Source of the DNA: Atherix ibis
Taxonomy: Eukaryota > Arthropoda > Insecta > Diptera > Athericidae
Length of the DNA: 64,000 nucleotides
Direction of reading: 5' to 3'
Assembly (NCBI GenBank): GCA_958298945.1
Contig: CATQJD010000001.1
Location: 1,777,773 to 1,841,772, forward strand
Shown here: piece by piece, positions 8,993-20,568 of the stretch
Layout of the letters: the number at the start of each line of letters is the position of its first letter
Numbering within the stretch: the first letter of the stretch is position 1
Notes under the pieces: generated by a model
The model's database searches: none
Told to the model about the DNA's origin: nothing
Seen by the model: the letters and a program-made list of their open reading frames with translations, nothing else
Translations under genes and position numbers: made by a program

Positions 8993-11900
8993 ATGGATGA
9001 GGCCCAAGCACGAGAATTACAAGAACAGCTTAGAGAGGCCCAAATCACGCTGGAAAGAGTCAGAATGGAAAGAAACAAAGCAAATGCCGTAATAGAGGAT
9101 ATGGGAAAAGATTTGCTGAGGTTAAATAACCAGCAAGGAACGCACATGGACACAACACAGAGTAACGCAACAGGCGGAAATGGAGGAACGCCGGCACCGA
9201 TACAAAACGTGCAAGTATATTCAGCCACAGTAGGGTGTGTCGCAGAATATAATGAACACGAGGATTGGAAAAACTACCAAGAAAGGGTAGAACAATACTT
9301 TATAGTAAATAACATACTGGAGCCACATAGAAAGGTGGCTACGCTCATAACGGTCATTGGGACAAAAGGTTATGGAGTACTCGCAAATTTGTGCGACCCA
9401 GTATTACCATCGCAAAAAACATACGAGGAATTATGTGCTATACTGAAAAATCAATTCTCAAAGACAATATCGGTATTCCGTGAACGCACGGAATTTTTCG
9501 ACTTAAAGCAAGGCGAGAATGAGTCGATTAGCCAGTGGTATATACGCTTGAAAGATAAAGCCAGCACGTGCCAATGGGGTGCGCAGCTCGACTTGATGAT
9601 TACGAATAAGTTCGTAGCGGGTCTAAAGAAAGGCAAGATTTTAGATCGCGTGTGCGAAGAAGACCATAAAAAGAGGTCTGAGCAAATCGTCGAAATTGCG
9701 AAGAAGAAAGAGGCAGCTCTTATACAATCGCATCAGGAAATTAACGTACATAGGGTAAGCTTTGACAGAAAAAGTAAGCAAAGTGAAGCCATAAACCAAA
9801 GCAAAGCCGGTAAAGAAAGCTATAAAAAGAAATTTAACAAGGAGTCAAAGGGCGGCAAACAATGCAATCATTGCGGTTATAGCAACCACGAGTCCGCAGA
9901 CTGCAAATTTAAATCCTATAAATGCAACCGTTGCGGTATAATAGGGCATTTAGGAAAAATATGCCAGAAAAAAGGAAAGGAACAAGCTAAACAGCACTTC
10001 GTGGAGATAGAAAACCACGACTGGACGAGCGAAGAGGTTCACTTTCAAGCAACAAAGGCAGGATACGTCAAAATAAAGATAGGAAACAAGCAATTGCTAG
10101 CTGAACTTGATTCAGGAGCAAGCAGATCGGTAATTCCGGAGGAATTATACAAAAGGCATCTATCACAGCATAAATTGCAACCAGTGAATACTACGTTAAG
10201 ATTCTATGACGGGAGCGCAATTGCACCAGAAGGTCAGATCTACGTAGAAATAAAGGCAGGTAGAAAAAAGGCAAAATGTCAATTAATAGTCGTAAAAACA
10301 GGCTGTAGATTATTGTTGGGTAGAGACATGATGGAAGCACTAGGATACAAGATTGTGGAAATCAACCATGTTGGATTAAAAGTACCAAAACTACAAGAAA
10401 TAATCGACAAGCACAAGACACTTTTCGACGGCAAGGTCGGAAGGTATAAATACGGCAAAATGGACATAAAGATGCAAGATAATGCGAAACCAGTGTTCTG
10501 CAAACCCAGGGCGACACCGTTTGCTTTCAAGAAGACAATCGGAGATCAGCTAGACCAACTGGAAAAAGAAGGAATACTCACCAAGGTAAAGCACAACGAA
10601 TGGGGCACACCATTGGTGCCTGTGCTAAAGAAAGGAGGTGGAGTAAGGATCTGTGGCGATTACAAGGTCACGATCAATAAGTACATGCAAGATGTAAAAC
10701 ACCCCGCACCAAAAGTGGAAGAAGTATTCGCAGAACTGGGAGGTGGAGAAAGGTTCACGAAATTGGATATGCTAGCGGCCTACAATCAGCTAGAGCTGAC
10801 TGACAGATCAAAGAAATTGTGCGCATGGAGCACACCTAAGGGTATTTATTTGCACAACCGATTACCCTATGGAACGAAAACGACAGCAGCAGAGTTCGAC
10901 AAGGTAGTAGAAAAAGTATTACAAGGGGCCAAAGGAACTGCAGCATTTCGAGACGACATAGTGGTGACGGGCAGAAATAATAACGAGCATATGCAAAATT
11001 TAAACGAAGTTTTGCAGAGGTTAGAGGAAGCTGGACTAAAGCTTAACCTCAAAAAGTGCCAGTTTTTCCAGGAAGAAATCAGATACCTGGGGTACATCAT
11101 AAGCAAGAATGGGTTGTCCAAGGACCCAGAAAAAATCGCAGCAATGGTCGAAGCAAAGAGACCAGAAAACATAACAGATGTAAGAGCATTCACAGGACTG
11201 GTGACATTCTACGGAAAATTTGTACCGAGATTAGCTAAAATGTTGAAGCCGATTTATGAAGTACAAAACAAAGAAAGATTTCAATGGACAAGAAATGCAG
11301 AAAAGGCATTTATTGAAGTCAAGAAAGAACTAGCATCGGACAGAAATTTGGTACACTATAATCCAGATTATCCGATAAAACTAGTGACAGACGCATCCGA
11401 CCACGGCATAGCAGCAGTACTATTGCACGAAATGCCAAACGGAGAGGATAGACCAGTTACCTTCATATCAAGGACGCTAACAAAAGCGGAAGGTAATTAC
11501 GCAATTTTGCACAAAGAGGCTTTGGCCATTTATTGGGCTTTTCGGAAATTGTACCAATATTTGGCAGGTATGCATTTCAATTTATGCACCGACCACAGGC
11601 CATTGATAACGATTTTTGGCGAGCATAAAGGCATACCACAGATGGCAGCAGGAAGGTTGCAAAGATGGGCTTTGTTTATGAGTGGATTTGACTACCAGAT
11701 AGAGCACATAAAAGGCAAGAACAATGAGCCAGCCAACACATTATCGCGTCTACCCAGAAATAAAAGAGATTTAGTTCAAGAGGAAGAGGACTATCTACAT
11801 TTCATGGTGGAAGACCAGCTACCGCTAAGGTCAGAAGACTTAGCGAGAGAAACTAGAAAAGATCCAGTACTGAGCAAGGTATTTTTATACACGACAACTG

Positions 11901-13241
11901 GATGGACTGGTCAAATTGAAGAGTCAATTAAGCCTTTCGCACAAAGAAAGCAAGAAATCTTCATAGAAAAAAATGTGCTAATGTGGGGATACCGAGTAAT
12001 GATACCGGAGAACTGCAAGCAAATATTGCTGAAAGAAATACACGGAGGTCACATGGGCATCAGCAAAATGAAGGCGATCGCTCGACAATATTTTTGGTGG
12101 CCAAAGTTGGACAAAGACATAGAAGGCTACGCAAAAGGTTGCATGGCATGTCTGACAGAATCCAGCAGTCCGGAAAAATCAGGATTAAAGAAGTTTCCTG
12201 ACAGCAAATATGTGTTCGAAAGGGTGCACATAGACTTTCTAGGACCACACAGGGGCAGGATGTATCTGATACTGATAGATGCATACTCCAGATGGCATTG
12301 TCCACATGACAAAAACAGATTCGACAAATACGATCGAAAAACTGAGGGAAATATTGGCAAGATATGGTATACCGGACACACTAATCTCAGATAATGGAGC
12401 ACAGCTGGTGTCAGAAGAATTCGAAAGATTCTGCAAAATGAACGGAATTTTGCACAAAACGGGTCCGCCATACCATCCACAAACAAATGGATTAGCTGAG
12501 AACGGAGTGAAATCTTTTAAAAAAGGCTTAGAAAAAGTATTAAAAGATAACAAGGCTCACGACAGCGCAAATAATCTAATCAGCAAGTACTTATTCGCCT
12601 ACAGAAACGCACCACACCTAACAACGGGCGAATCACCAGCGAACAAATTTTTGGGCAGAAGCTTAAGAAGTAGATTAGATTTGCTAAAAATACCAAAAAC
12701 AGCAGAAAGAATCCAAAAGCAAATACGGTACTTCAGGGGACACAGAGATGTCACATTCTCAAAAGGAGAAAGGGTGATAGCTCGGGATTACAAGAATCCT
12801 ATGAAGCCAGGTTGGCAACCAGCAACTGTGGAGGAAGTAATGGGGGAAAAGACATACATATGTAAACCCGACTTTCAACCAAGTCTAAGATGGAAAAGAG
12901 GTGACGATCAGATGCGCAAATCGGGTCAATTCTACGAAGCAGCTACAAAAGTACTCCTGGAACAGGAAGGGGCAAACGAATATGAAGAAGAGCCTGACAC
13001 AATGGGGGAGCCAATCATATCTGAATCGAACCTAGAGAAAGCAACAGAAGACTCAAAAGGAGTAGTTGAAGAACCAACCGCATTCCAACAGGAAGTTCAA
13101 CAAGATGGCAATCATCCAAGGAAAATCCAGCCGACACCCAAGAAAGGCAGACCCAGAATCAAGTGCGAACCGGATCCGGGTTTAAACGTAAACCAAAGGG
13201 AGCCTCGAGTTCGAAAACCCGTCAACAGAATGAATATGTAG
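8993..13241 (+). pseudogene. gag-pol polyprotein of gypsy D, one frameshift
   Basis: The frame opens at ATG 8993 (MDEAQARELQEQ, a likely coiled coil). Capsid-like sequence follows, then two CCHC zinc knuckles at about 9863 and 9923 (CNHCGYSNHESADC, CNRCGIIGHLGKIC). Next come aspartic protease (ELDSGASRSVIP, near 10103), RT with LDMLAAYNQ and the FRDD active site (10946-10957), RNase H (TDASDHG, then CTDHRPL), the integrase H2C2 finger (12040-12155) and the first catalytic Asp in HIDFLGP (12233). Relative to copy B, five bases are missing at about 12295, shifting the frame; the rest of the integrase is open in another frame to 13241, with ISDNGAQ and GLAENG carrying the other two catalytic residues. 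No separate gag stop and no env. Inactive as it stands, with otherwise excellent coding preservation. Confidence 0.9.
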
Positions 13242-13264
13242 GGTTCAGGCTAAGCGGGGAAGAG

Positions 13265-13445
13265 TGTAGTATATCGAGATATTGTACACCCAGCCATGAC
13301 TATAAACCGGGTGGCGTGATGTTTCACACACATCAATGCCACACAGCAATGGATGAGTCAGTCATGTAGACACCGTCATGCAGTTTACATGTCTCTATAT
13401 AAATCATAAGAATTATACATAAATAAATAAGTCTAATATATTACA
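13265..13445 (+). repeat. 3' LTR of gypsy D
   Basis: 181 bp, preceded by a purine-rich tract (GCGGGGAAGAG). It differs from the 5' LTR by three substitutions plus a different final six to eight bases (ATTACA end). Confidence 0.9.
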
Positions 13446-13532
13446 CGATCTACTCATATATATTAGCAAGAATAGCTGCGAGTAGCTAGAAGTACTTGTG
13501 AGTAGCAACAGTTTTCCAAAGGGAGGCAGCTA
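13446..13532 (+). mobile_element. M2 MITE fragment, right of the gypsy D insertion
   Basis: Begins with the second copy of CGATC and ends in the M2 right terminal repeat (GGCAGCTA). Joined to 8609-8697 it rebuilds the right half of an M2 MITE. THAP copy 3 resumes immediately after. Confidence 0.75.
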
Positions 13533-13891
13533 TTTTAATTCACTTATTGGAAACAAAAGCAGAATTTGAACACAACGATAGTCAATTTTTATTTTTTGTA
13601 CAATCTTTCGATACGAAATGGAATTGTATTTTAGGTTATTATTCATTTCGTAAATATCAATCAAAAATAAAGCGCCTCAATTTTGTAGACTTTCGGAGAG
13701 TTTTAAAACGCGTCTTTCTCCAAGAAAGTGGTAACATACCGAAATGCTGAATTATTCTTGTTATTTGTCACATCGGAAAGTGTGAAGTAAGTGTATTTTT
13801 CATCTATTTAGAATTATTTACGAAAACGTAAGTATTTATATAAATAGTTATACTGTTAATAACATTTAATAGGAAGTTTTTATATCAGAAC

Positions 13892-14573
13892 ATTAATTGT
13901 TTTAATAAGCGTTGCCAGAAATTCGACGAAATGAGGAAACCGGGAATTTCTGCCTTTCGGTAAGTTGACATCTTCATTTTTACTAAACAAAATAACAAAC
14001 ATTTAGTTTGTGATGTGCCTAAATGGCTTTTAGTGATTTATTTTGTCCAAAAAGTGGTTAAAAAGTGAAAAGTACGTCATTCAATAAATGGAAACAAATG
14101 CATTGTTGACAGTTCATTGTTTACCAGAAAATAGTTCAGTGCCGGTGTATGTAAAGTGTGTGTAAGAAAGTTTAAGAGAATACATTTTTTTAATAGTGCA
14201 AATAATACTTCAATTTCTACTAATTCTTAGTTGAAAAAGTAACTGTAACGATCGAATATTTTATGTTAATATGACAGGTTTCCACAAAATATATGGTTGC
14301 CGGAAAAGTGGATTGTGGCAGCAGCATCGGGTATTCCCCTGAATCAGGACGTTGTGTGCTTGCTCCACTTTCATAGATCAGACATTAAAGTAGGAGCGAG
14401 CAGTAGCAGATTAGAAAGAAATGTTATTCCTTCCGTATTGGGTGTATGGAATAGCCACATGGTAAGTTTTAATACTAAGAAATTAATAATTGCAAAATTA
14501 TAACTCATTGAAATCATTTTTGTAGGAAATCAGCGAACCGTCATCAAAACAGGAAAAGGCAGACAATGAAACA
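13892..14573 (+). pseudogene. THAP-domain gene of transposon copy 3, three exons
   Basis: Exon 1 (13892-13959) carries C-x4-C and ends TTTCG|GTAAGT. Exon 2 (14278-14461) follows an AG acceptor and joins in frame (FPQNIWLPEKW), giving the rest of the zinc site as C-x2-H in VVCLLHF and an AVPTIF-like RNVIPSVL. Exon 3 (14526-14573) has an acceptor (TTGTAG) and ends GAAACA|GTAAGT. Exon lengths keep phase (68, 184 and 48 nt). The expected ATG is ATT, so this copy lacks its start. About 100 residues are covered; no leucine zipper, RNase H-like or GTP-binding region follows. It is best read as the N terminus of a P-like transposase in a non-autonomous copy. A domesticated THAP gene is the alternative. 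Confidence 0.65.
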
Positions 14574-15978
14574 GTAAGTTGTACTATTACAAAAATATCG
14601 ATAATTCAACAGTGCGTACGCATCCGATGGTACTATATTTCGAGTTCATGTGTCGACAAACCTTCTGACCGTAGTTTCTATAATAGATAAGTTTTATTTA
14701 AACACGCGTAAAATATGCATGTTCAATTTTGGTATCTTCTTTTCTTATTTGTAATATTCCGCGGTAGCGTCTCCCGACTATATTCCATTCATATTTTATA
14801 TTTCTTCGTCCCATCTCACTTTCATTTTTTCTTCTAAATGCAAACCTTATTACTTTTTTAAATATTGTATGATGCTCATACATCTCATTTCTTATTGTTA
14901 CCGATTCATTTTCTTATCCCTTGCGCATGTACGCAATACAAATGTGTTTGCAATTGATAATTTATTTTCTACATATTAACGCAATCATTTATTGTATTTT
15001 AAATTCCCCTACCCCCCATTTTTATAATTGCCTTAATTTTTCAGTCTGTTTTTCATTGTTGTGTTTATTGTGTTAACATAAATAAAGTATATTCCGTATG
15101 CTTATTATTTTAATTAATTTGTTTGCATTTGTGCTTTCGCTTGCTCTATTAGACCATATTGTAATGAATTTACTAAATATTATTGTTTTTAATTTTTTTA
15201 GAATATTAGTAATTAATTATTTAAGTACATTAAATTTTTCATCTTGTAATTTAGTTTTAAAGCATTTGCTTTAATGTTGTATACGATAAACTTCTATATT
15301 ATTAAGAATTGGATTGTGATGTTCTATGTAATTAATTCTTTATTTTTGTATTAAATTTAAATGCACAATGTCTATTTAAATTACCATTTCAATTCACAAA
15401 CGCACATTTATATTATAATGAAGATTTTTGTATATACTTATGCTTGTTTAACATTAAAATTTATATTTACTAAGTTGCGGTGTGGTTTTATTTCAACATA
15501 AACATATGTTTATGTTCTGATTTAATTCACATTTTCTGATTTAATTCATTTTGCATTTTTGAAATTGATTTTAATTTGTGCACATAATTGTTTTGATATA
15601 ATCAAATAACTTGCAATTTATATTTTTAAATACTCTTCACCACTTTATAATTCTGTTTTAATAAATAATATATAGCGAAATAAATAAAAAACAAATAATA
15701 TTTTAAAATAGAATACTGTGTTTTATTGCAAATTTCCAAAACTAATTCTATCAAACAGCAAATATTAAAAACTCGATTTGTTTACGCATAAATGACATCA
15801 CATATAAAAATTGTTTTAAACGAACCGCTTCAATCGCATACTGAAGTTTAAAACTGGCCCCCAATAATTTACGCCGTTTCTATTATTTTGCATGTGTGTG
15901 CGTTCTACGAATGTATTGCCAACAAAATTCGGCCACAATTTTTGTGTAAAGGCCTATCCAGTTCTTCTTTAATCTAAG
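14574..15978 (+). other. 3' non-coding part of THAP copy 3
   Basis: AT-rich, with no frame of note. It includes sequence shared with copy 1 (TTTTTCAGTCTGTTTTTCATTG near 15040 corresponds to about 4680) and the common right end from about 15840. AATAAAGTAT near 15080 could be a polyadenylation signal. Confidence 0.5.
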
Positions 15979-16470
15979 ATTCTTACAAAAATTGGGTGTA
16001 CGAGTGCGCAATTTGCATAGAAGTAAAAATCTCAATCTACGTATGGTGCCTGCGAAAAAAACCAAGGTAAGTGTCCTAAAAAATCATTTATAAGAATATA
16101 ATATCGTTTTCATAAATTTTTATACTAATGGCAGCGAGTATTTAATATATGATATTATAACTAAATGCTTATATACTATTTCAACTTAATAATTAAAGTG
16201 ATTCCATTAGGAAGCGATGTGAGCGAACGTCTTACCATAAAATTGATTCGATGATCCTATTCAATTTGTGTATCTATTTTCAAAATAAAATCAGAAACGT
16301 AACTATTAAAAATGTAAAAACTCGTTCATGTTTTGTAATTTAAGTTTTTTTATGAAAATATTGTAAATTAATTCATGGCAAAAAAAAATGTTTTAGTTAG
16401 GTTCTAAATCTAAATTTATTAAATTAAATAACCATTGTAGCTATTTAATTAATAAATGACTTCGAATATA
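15979..16470. other. Flank between THAP copy 3 and gypsy A
   Basis: AT-rich. One candidate micro-exon is present at 16043-16066 (ATG, then GTGCCTGCG and AAAAAAACCAAG, followed by GTAAGT), which would encode a basic octapeptide, but nothing downstream supports it. Otherwise nothing recognised. Confidence 0.3.
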
Positions 16471-16718
16471 TGTAGGAATGGTGAAAGGTGAATTAGGAAA
16501 AGTATTGGCAGGCAGGTGGCAGCACAGGATAGTGGGCAGAAGGAGAAACGTCATGGGTGGTGAATTAGGATTGAAGTCAAAAATGGGGAGTTTTGGTTCA
16601 CTTCGTGGGCTGCAGGCATAGAGAAAAGACGTGCCATTAAAAATAAAGTAAAATAAAGAAAGAAGAAAAAAAGAAATCGGGTGTATTATTTGAACTAATA
16701 TTAACTTAATATCCTACA
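16471..16718 (+). repeat. 5' LTR of gypsy A
   Basis: Starts TGTAGGAATGG and ends CCTACA. It contains AATAAAGTAAAATAAAG polyadenylation-like motifs. It differs from the 3' LTR at seven positions over 248 bp (2.8%). Confidence 0.95.
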
Positions 16719-16731
16719 TGGGGGCTCAACC
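16719..16731 (+). promoter_or_regulatory. Putative primer binding site of gypsy A
   Basis: TGGGGGCTCAACC directly follows the LTR. The same 13 bases, and the following AAAAGCCA, occur after the 5' LTR of element C. The TGG start fits pairing with the CCA end of a tRNA; I do not identify which tRNA. Confidence 0.7.
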
Positions 16732-16801
16732 AAAAGCCATAGGTTAACGCAATAATAAAATATAATTGATTCGTAAAAAAAACTGTGCGTAAACGGCAAT
16801 A

Positions 16802-18096
16802 ATGACAAGTGGAAAAGACGATGTAAGTATGTTAACGCCGGAGGAAGTCAAAGAAAAGCTCGAAACTATGTGTAAGTCAACGAGAGGTGATGAAAAAGAG
16901 CTAAGGGAACGATTGGTTAAATATTTAACCATTGAAAATAAAGAATGTCAAAGACGTACTGAAAATGCATTAAATGAAGACGATAATGACGACGAAAATG
17001 AAAACGACGACAATTAAGCCGAAGACGCACGAGGACATAATCGCAACGACGCAAAAATCTCACCCATGATGAGGGTAAACGAGAAATCGCAAACGATTAA
17101 AAAAGGCGCCATTAGCAAAAAATATATGGGTTAAAACGCGGGTGAATCAACATCGACGGAAACAGCAGATAAACGGAAGCAGCAACTAAAATCTGCAAAA
17201 GCAACGCAAATGTCTGAATCTGCAAAAGAAAAGCAAATGCGCGAAAATGAAACACCCTATGAAAGTTTTGCAGATTCAGCCGACTCAGATGACAGCGCGA
17301 GCGTGGATGAAAATTCAGATGAAGGCGCGCAAGAAAAAAAAATAATGTAAACAAAGGTAAAAACCACAGCCGAAACTTCATTAAATTTTGTGACCTGGAA
17401 AATGCAGTCCAAACTTTCACAGGCGACAACAAAATAAAAATAGAAAGATGGATTGACGAGTGCGAAGATTTTAATGAAGTGGCTATGTGGGATGACGTTC
17501 AGTTGTGCATTTATGCGAAAAGATTGATTGGTGGGTCTGCATTAAAGTTTGTAGGAGAACAAAGAAAATTAATATCGTGGAAAAAATTAAAAAAAGCACT
17601 GGTTGAGGAGTTCTCGACCAAAATAGACAGCAACGACGTCCACATGCAGTTGCAAAAGCGAATTAAGAGGGCCAACGAAACGTGCATGCAATATTTCTAT
17701 GAAATGCACTCTATTGCACGTCAAGTTAATATGGAGGAATCGGCCATAGTCAAGTATATCGTCGCGGGCATCAGAGACGATACGCCAGACAAAATTGTTT
17801 TGTATGGTGCGAGAACTGCCAAACAATTAAAATTGAAGTGCATGGATTACGAATATCTAAAACAAACTCGAAATGAAGCAAAACCTAAAATCGACAATAG
17901 GAACACAAAAAATGATAGTTCGAATGAGAAACCTAAAGAGACGAAAATTTAAAACAGTTCGAAATGTTTCAACTGTGGTGGGGCGGGACATGAGTCAAAA
18001 AATTGTCCAAATGCATCAAAGGGGCCGAAATGTTTTGGTTGCAATGAATATGGTCACAAAAGCAACAACTGTCATAACAAAAAAAGTGAGGTATGA
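16802..18096 (+). pseudogene. gag of gypsy A, degenerate
   Basis: An N-terminal piece (16802-17017) encodes LTPEEVKEKLE and an acidic tail that ends in a stop. The middle is broken by a frame change. From 17479 the frame gives capsid-like sequence (AMWDDVQLCIYAKRLIGG) to a premature TAA at 17950-17952. Beyond that stop, in the same frame, come two CCHC knuckles (CFNCGGAGHESKNC, CFGCNEYGHKSNNC) and a final TGA at 18094. The order matches gag of element C (23532-24470). Non-functional. Confidence 0.8.
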
Positions 18097-19190
18097 AACC
18101 AAATATGAACGTAATAAAGAAAAATGAAATGTACCATAACATCTCGATAAACAACGTCAAATTAGTTGCATTAATTGACACTGGCGCTGATGTGACCATA
18201 ATGAATAACAACATTCTCAGAAAAATTAAACCAAATCACCACAAAATAGAAAACTCAATTTCAATCTCTGGAATTGGGGCGGAATTGAACACAAGAGGTA
18301 TCACAAATGTTAACATCACAATAGATGATGACACGTTCGAAAAAACTGAAGTACACATTGTCGAAGATAATGTGATGTGTCCTGATCTTATAATTGGGAT
18401 GAACGTCATCAACAAATGTGACATAACATTTAGAAGATTTGGCATGAAAATAAAAAAAAGACGTGATGACGAAATCGAGCATACCAATAATGATCAAACC
18501 ACGAATAAAGATCATGGTGATGCCAATAAGGGCGACGATTCTACATTTTTATTCAATATTGAGGTTGTATCAAATACGAAAGAAACGCTATTACAAAATT
18601 TAATTATTTCAGATAAGAAAATTTATGATGAAGTTGGCGAAATGATTTTAAATTACAATCCAAACAAAATAGATAACACTGAAGTTAAAATGAATATTGT
18701 TGTAACCGATGATATTCCTGTACATCAACCACCACGATGACTACCGATAAGTGAACACAACATGGTGAACGATCAAATTATTAAATGGATGAAAGATAGT
18801 GTGATACAACAATCCACGTCCGAGTATGCGAGTCCAATAGTGTTAGTTGCTAAAAAGGATGGCACCAAAAGATTATGTGTTGACTATCGGCGAGTAAATC
18901 AAAAAATTTATAAAGATCGCTATCCAATACCACGACTAGAGGATCAAATAGATAAATTGCAAAACACCAAATATTTCACAAAGCTAGACTTAAAAAACGG
19001 ATTCCTACATGTGACCGTTGAAGAAAAAAGCCGCAAATACACAGCATTCGTAACACCTAGTGGTCACTACGAATTCCGAAAAGTTCCATTCGGATTATGC
19101 AATTCATCTAATGTTTTCCAAAAATATATTAATTTTCAGAACGCAAATAAACAATGGTGTAGTGATCATATACATTGACGACATTATGAT
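18093..19190 (+). pseudogene. pol of gypsy A, part 1: protease and first half of RT
   Basis: Protease has LIDTGADVTIM (near 18172). A TGA at 18738-18740 interrupts the link to RT. RT continues with ASPIVLVAKKDGTKRLCVDY, FTKLDLKNGFLH and FGLCNSS. A frameshift near 19130 separates this from the active-site IYIDDIM, which ends exactly at the element B insertion point (19190). Part 2 continues at 29013. Confidence 0.85.
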
Positions 19191-19369
19191 TGTAGTATAT
19201 CGAGATATTGTACACCCAGCCATGACTATAAACCGGGTGGCGTGATGTTTCACACACATCAATGCCACACAGCAATGGATGAGTCAGTCATGTAGACACC
19301 GTCATGCAGTTAACATGTCTCTGTATAAATAATAAGAATTATACATAAATAAATAAGTCTAATATTATA
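19191..19369 (+). repeat. 5' LTR of gypsy B
   Basis: Matches the 5' LTR of D, including the AATATTATA terminus followed by AGGTAAAAAG. Confidence 0.9.
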
Positions 19370-19485
19370 AGGTAAAAAGTAAAAAGTGAAAAAAGAAAGT
19401 TAAAAGGTGTAGTGAAATCAGTGGGGGAAATCTCGTAAGAAGTGAATTTGTGATTGAAGTCGAAGGCAAAAAGGGTTCATACCAG

Positions 19486-20568
19486 ATGGATGAGGCCCAA
19501 GCACGAGAATTACAAGAACAGCTTAGAGAGGCCCAAATCACGCTGGAAAGAGTCAGAATGGAAAGAAACAAAGCAAATGCCGTAATAGAGGATATGGGAA
19601 AAGATTTGCTGAGGTTAAATAACCAGCAAGGAACGCACATGGACACAACACAGAGTAACGCAACAGGCGGAAATGGAGGAACGCCGGCACCGATACAAAA
19701 CGTGCAAGTATATTCAGCCACAGTAGGGTGTGTCGCAGAATATAATGAACACGAGGATTGGAAAAACTACCAAGAAAGGGTAGAACAATACTTTATAGTA
19801 AATAACATACTGGAGCCACATAGAAAGGTGGCTACGCTCATAACGGTCATTGGGACAAAAGGTTATGGAGTACTCGCAAATTTGTGCGACCCAGTATTAC
19901 CATCGCAAAAAACATACGAGGAATTATGTGCTATACTGAAAAATCAATTCTCAAAGACAATATCGGTATTCCGTGAACGCACGGAATTTTTCGACTTAAA
20001 GCAAGGCGAGAATGAGTCGATTAGCCAGTGGTATATACGCTTGAAAGATAAAGCCAGCACGTGCCAATGGGGTGCGCAGCTCGACTTGATGATTACGAAT
20101 AAGTTCGTAGCGGGTCTAAAGAAAGGCAAGATTTTAGATCGCGTGTGCGAAGAAGACCATAAAAAGAGGTCTGAGCAAATCGTCGAAATTGCGAAGAAGA
20201 AAGAGGCAGCTCTTATACAATCGCATCAGGAAATTAACGTACATAGGGTAAGCTTTGACAGAAAAAGTAAGCAAAGTGAAGCCATAAACCAAAGCAAAGC
20301 CGGTAAAGAAAGCTATAAAAAGAAATTTAACAAGGAGTCAAAGGGCGGCAAACAATGCAATCATTGCGGTTATAGCAACCACGAGTCCGCAGACTGCAAA
20401 TTTAAATCCTATAAATGCAACCGTTGCGGTATAATAGGGCATTTAGGAAAAATATGCCAGAAAAAAGGAAAGGAACAAGCTAAACAGCACTTCGTGGAGA
20501 TAGAAAACCACGACTGGAGAGCGAAGAGGTTCACTTTCAAGCAACAAAGGCAGGATACGTCAAAATAA
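19486..20568 (+). pseudogene. gag region of gypsy B, frameshifted
   Basis: Practically identical to gag of D (same start MDEAQARELQEQ, same two CCHC knuckles). One base is missing just after the zinc knuckles (GACTGGAGAGCG here, GACTGGACGAGCG in D, about 20517), so the frame ends at 20568 instead of running into protease. In a family with a single fused gag-pol frame this cuts pol off. Confidence 0.9.

Larger units (their letters stand above)
8698..13445 (+). mobile_element. Ty3/gypsy LTR retrotransposon D
   Basis: A 4748 bp element with LTRs at 8698-8876 and 13265-13445, flanked by 5 bp target duplications CGATC (8693-8697, 13446-13450). One long gag-pol frame and no env. It is the same family as element B, with near-identical nucleotide sequence. 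The order protease, RT, RNase H, integrase places it in Ty3/gypsy; the single fused gag-pol frame is reminiscent of Mag-like lineages, but that finer placement is uncertain. Confidence 0.95.
8180..15978 (+). mobile_element. THAP-domain DNA transposon, copy 3 (interrupted by MITEs and gypsy D)
   Basis: The left terminal repeat (TTTAGATTAAAGAATACCTG) is at 8181 and the right terminal repeat ends at 15978 (TTCTTTAATCTAAG). Removing the M2 MITE (8256-8608), the M2 fragment (8609-8697 plus 13446-13532) and gypsy D gives a unit of about 2.5 kb. It retains three exons (13892-13959, 14278-14461, 14526-14573) with good splice signals and a possible AATAAA near 15080, but no recognisable transposase core. 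Confidence 0.65.

Noticed and set aside
8872..9228. 118-codon minus-strand frame over the start of gag in D, repeated in B at 19365-19721
   Set aside because: Antisense shadow of the gag coding sequence; no start context or family resemblance.
12060..12553. Several overlapping minus-strand frames over the integrase of D
   Set aside because: Antisense shadows of integrase coding; plus-strand motifs explain the sequence.
16043..16066. Micro-exon with ATG and a GTAAGT donor
   Set aside because: Only eight codons, with no downstream exon or homology; a chance match is likely.
18236..18515. Minus-strand frames opposite the protease of element A
   Set aside because: Shadows of the protease coding strand.
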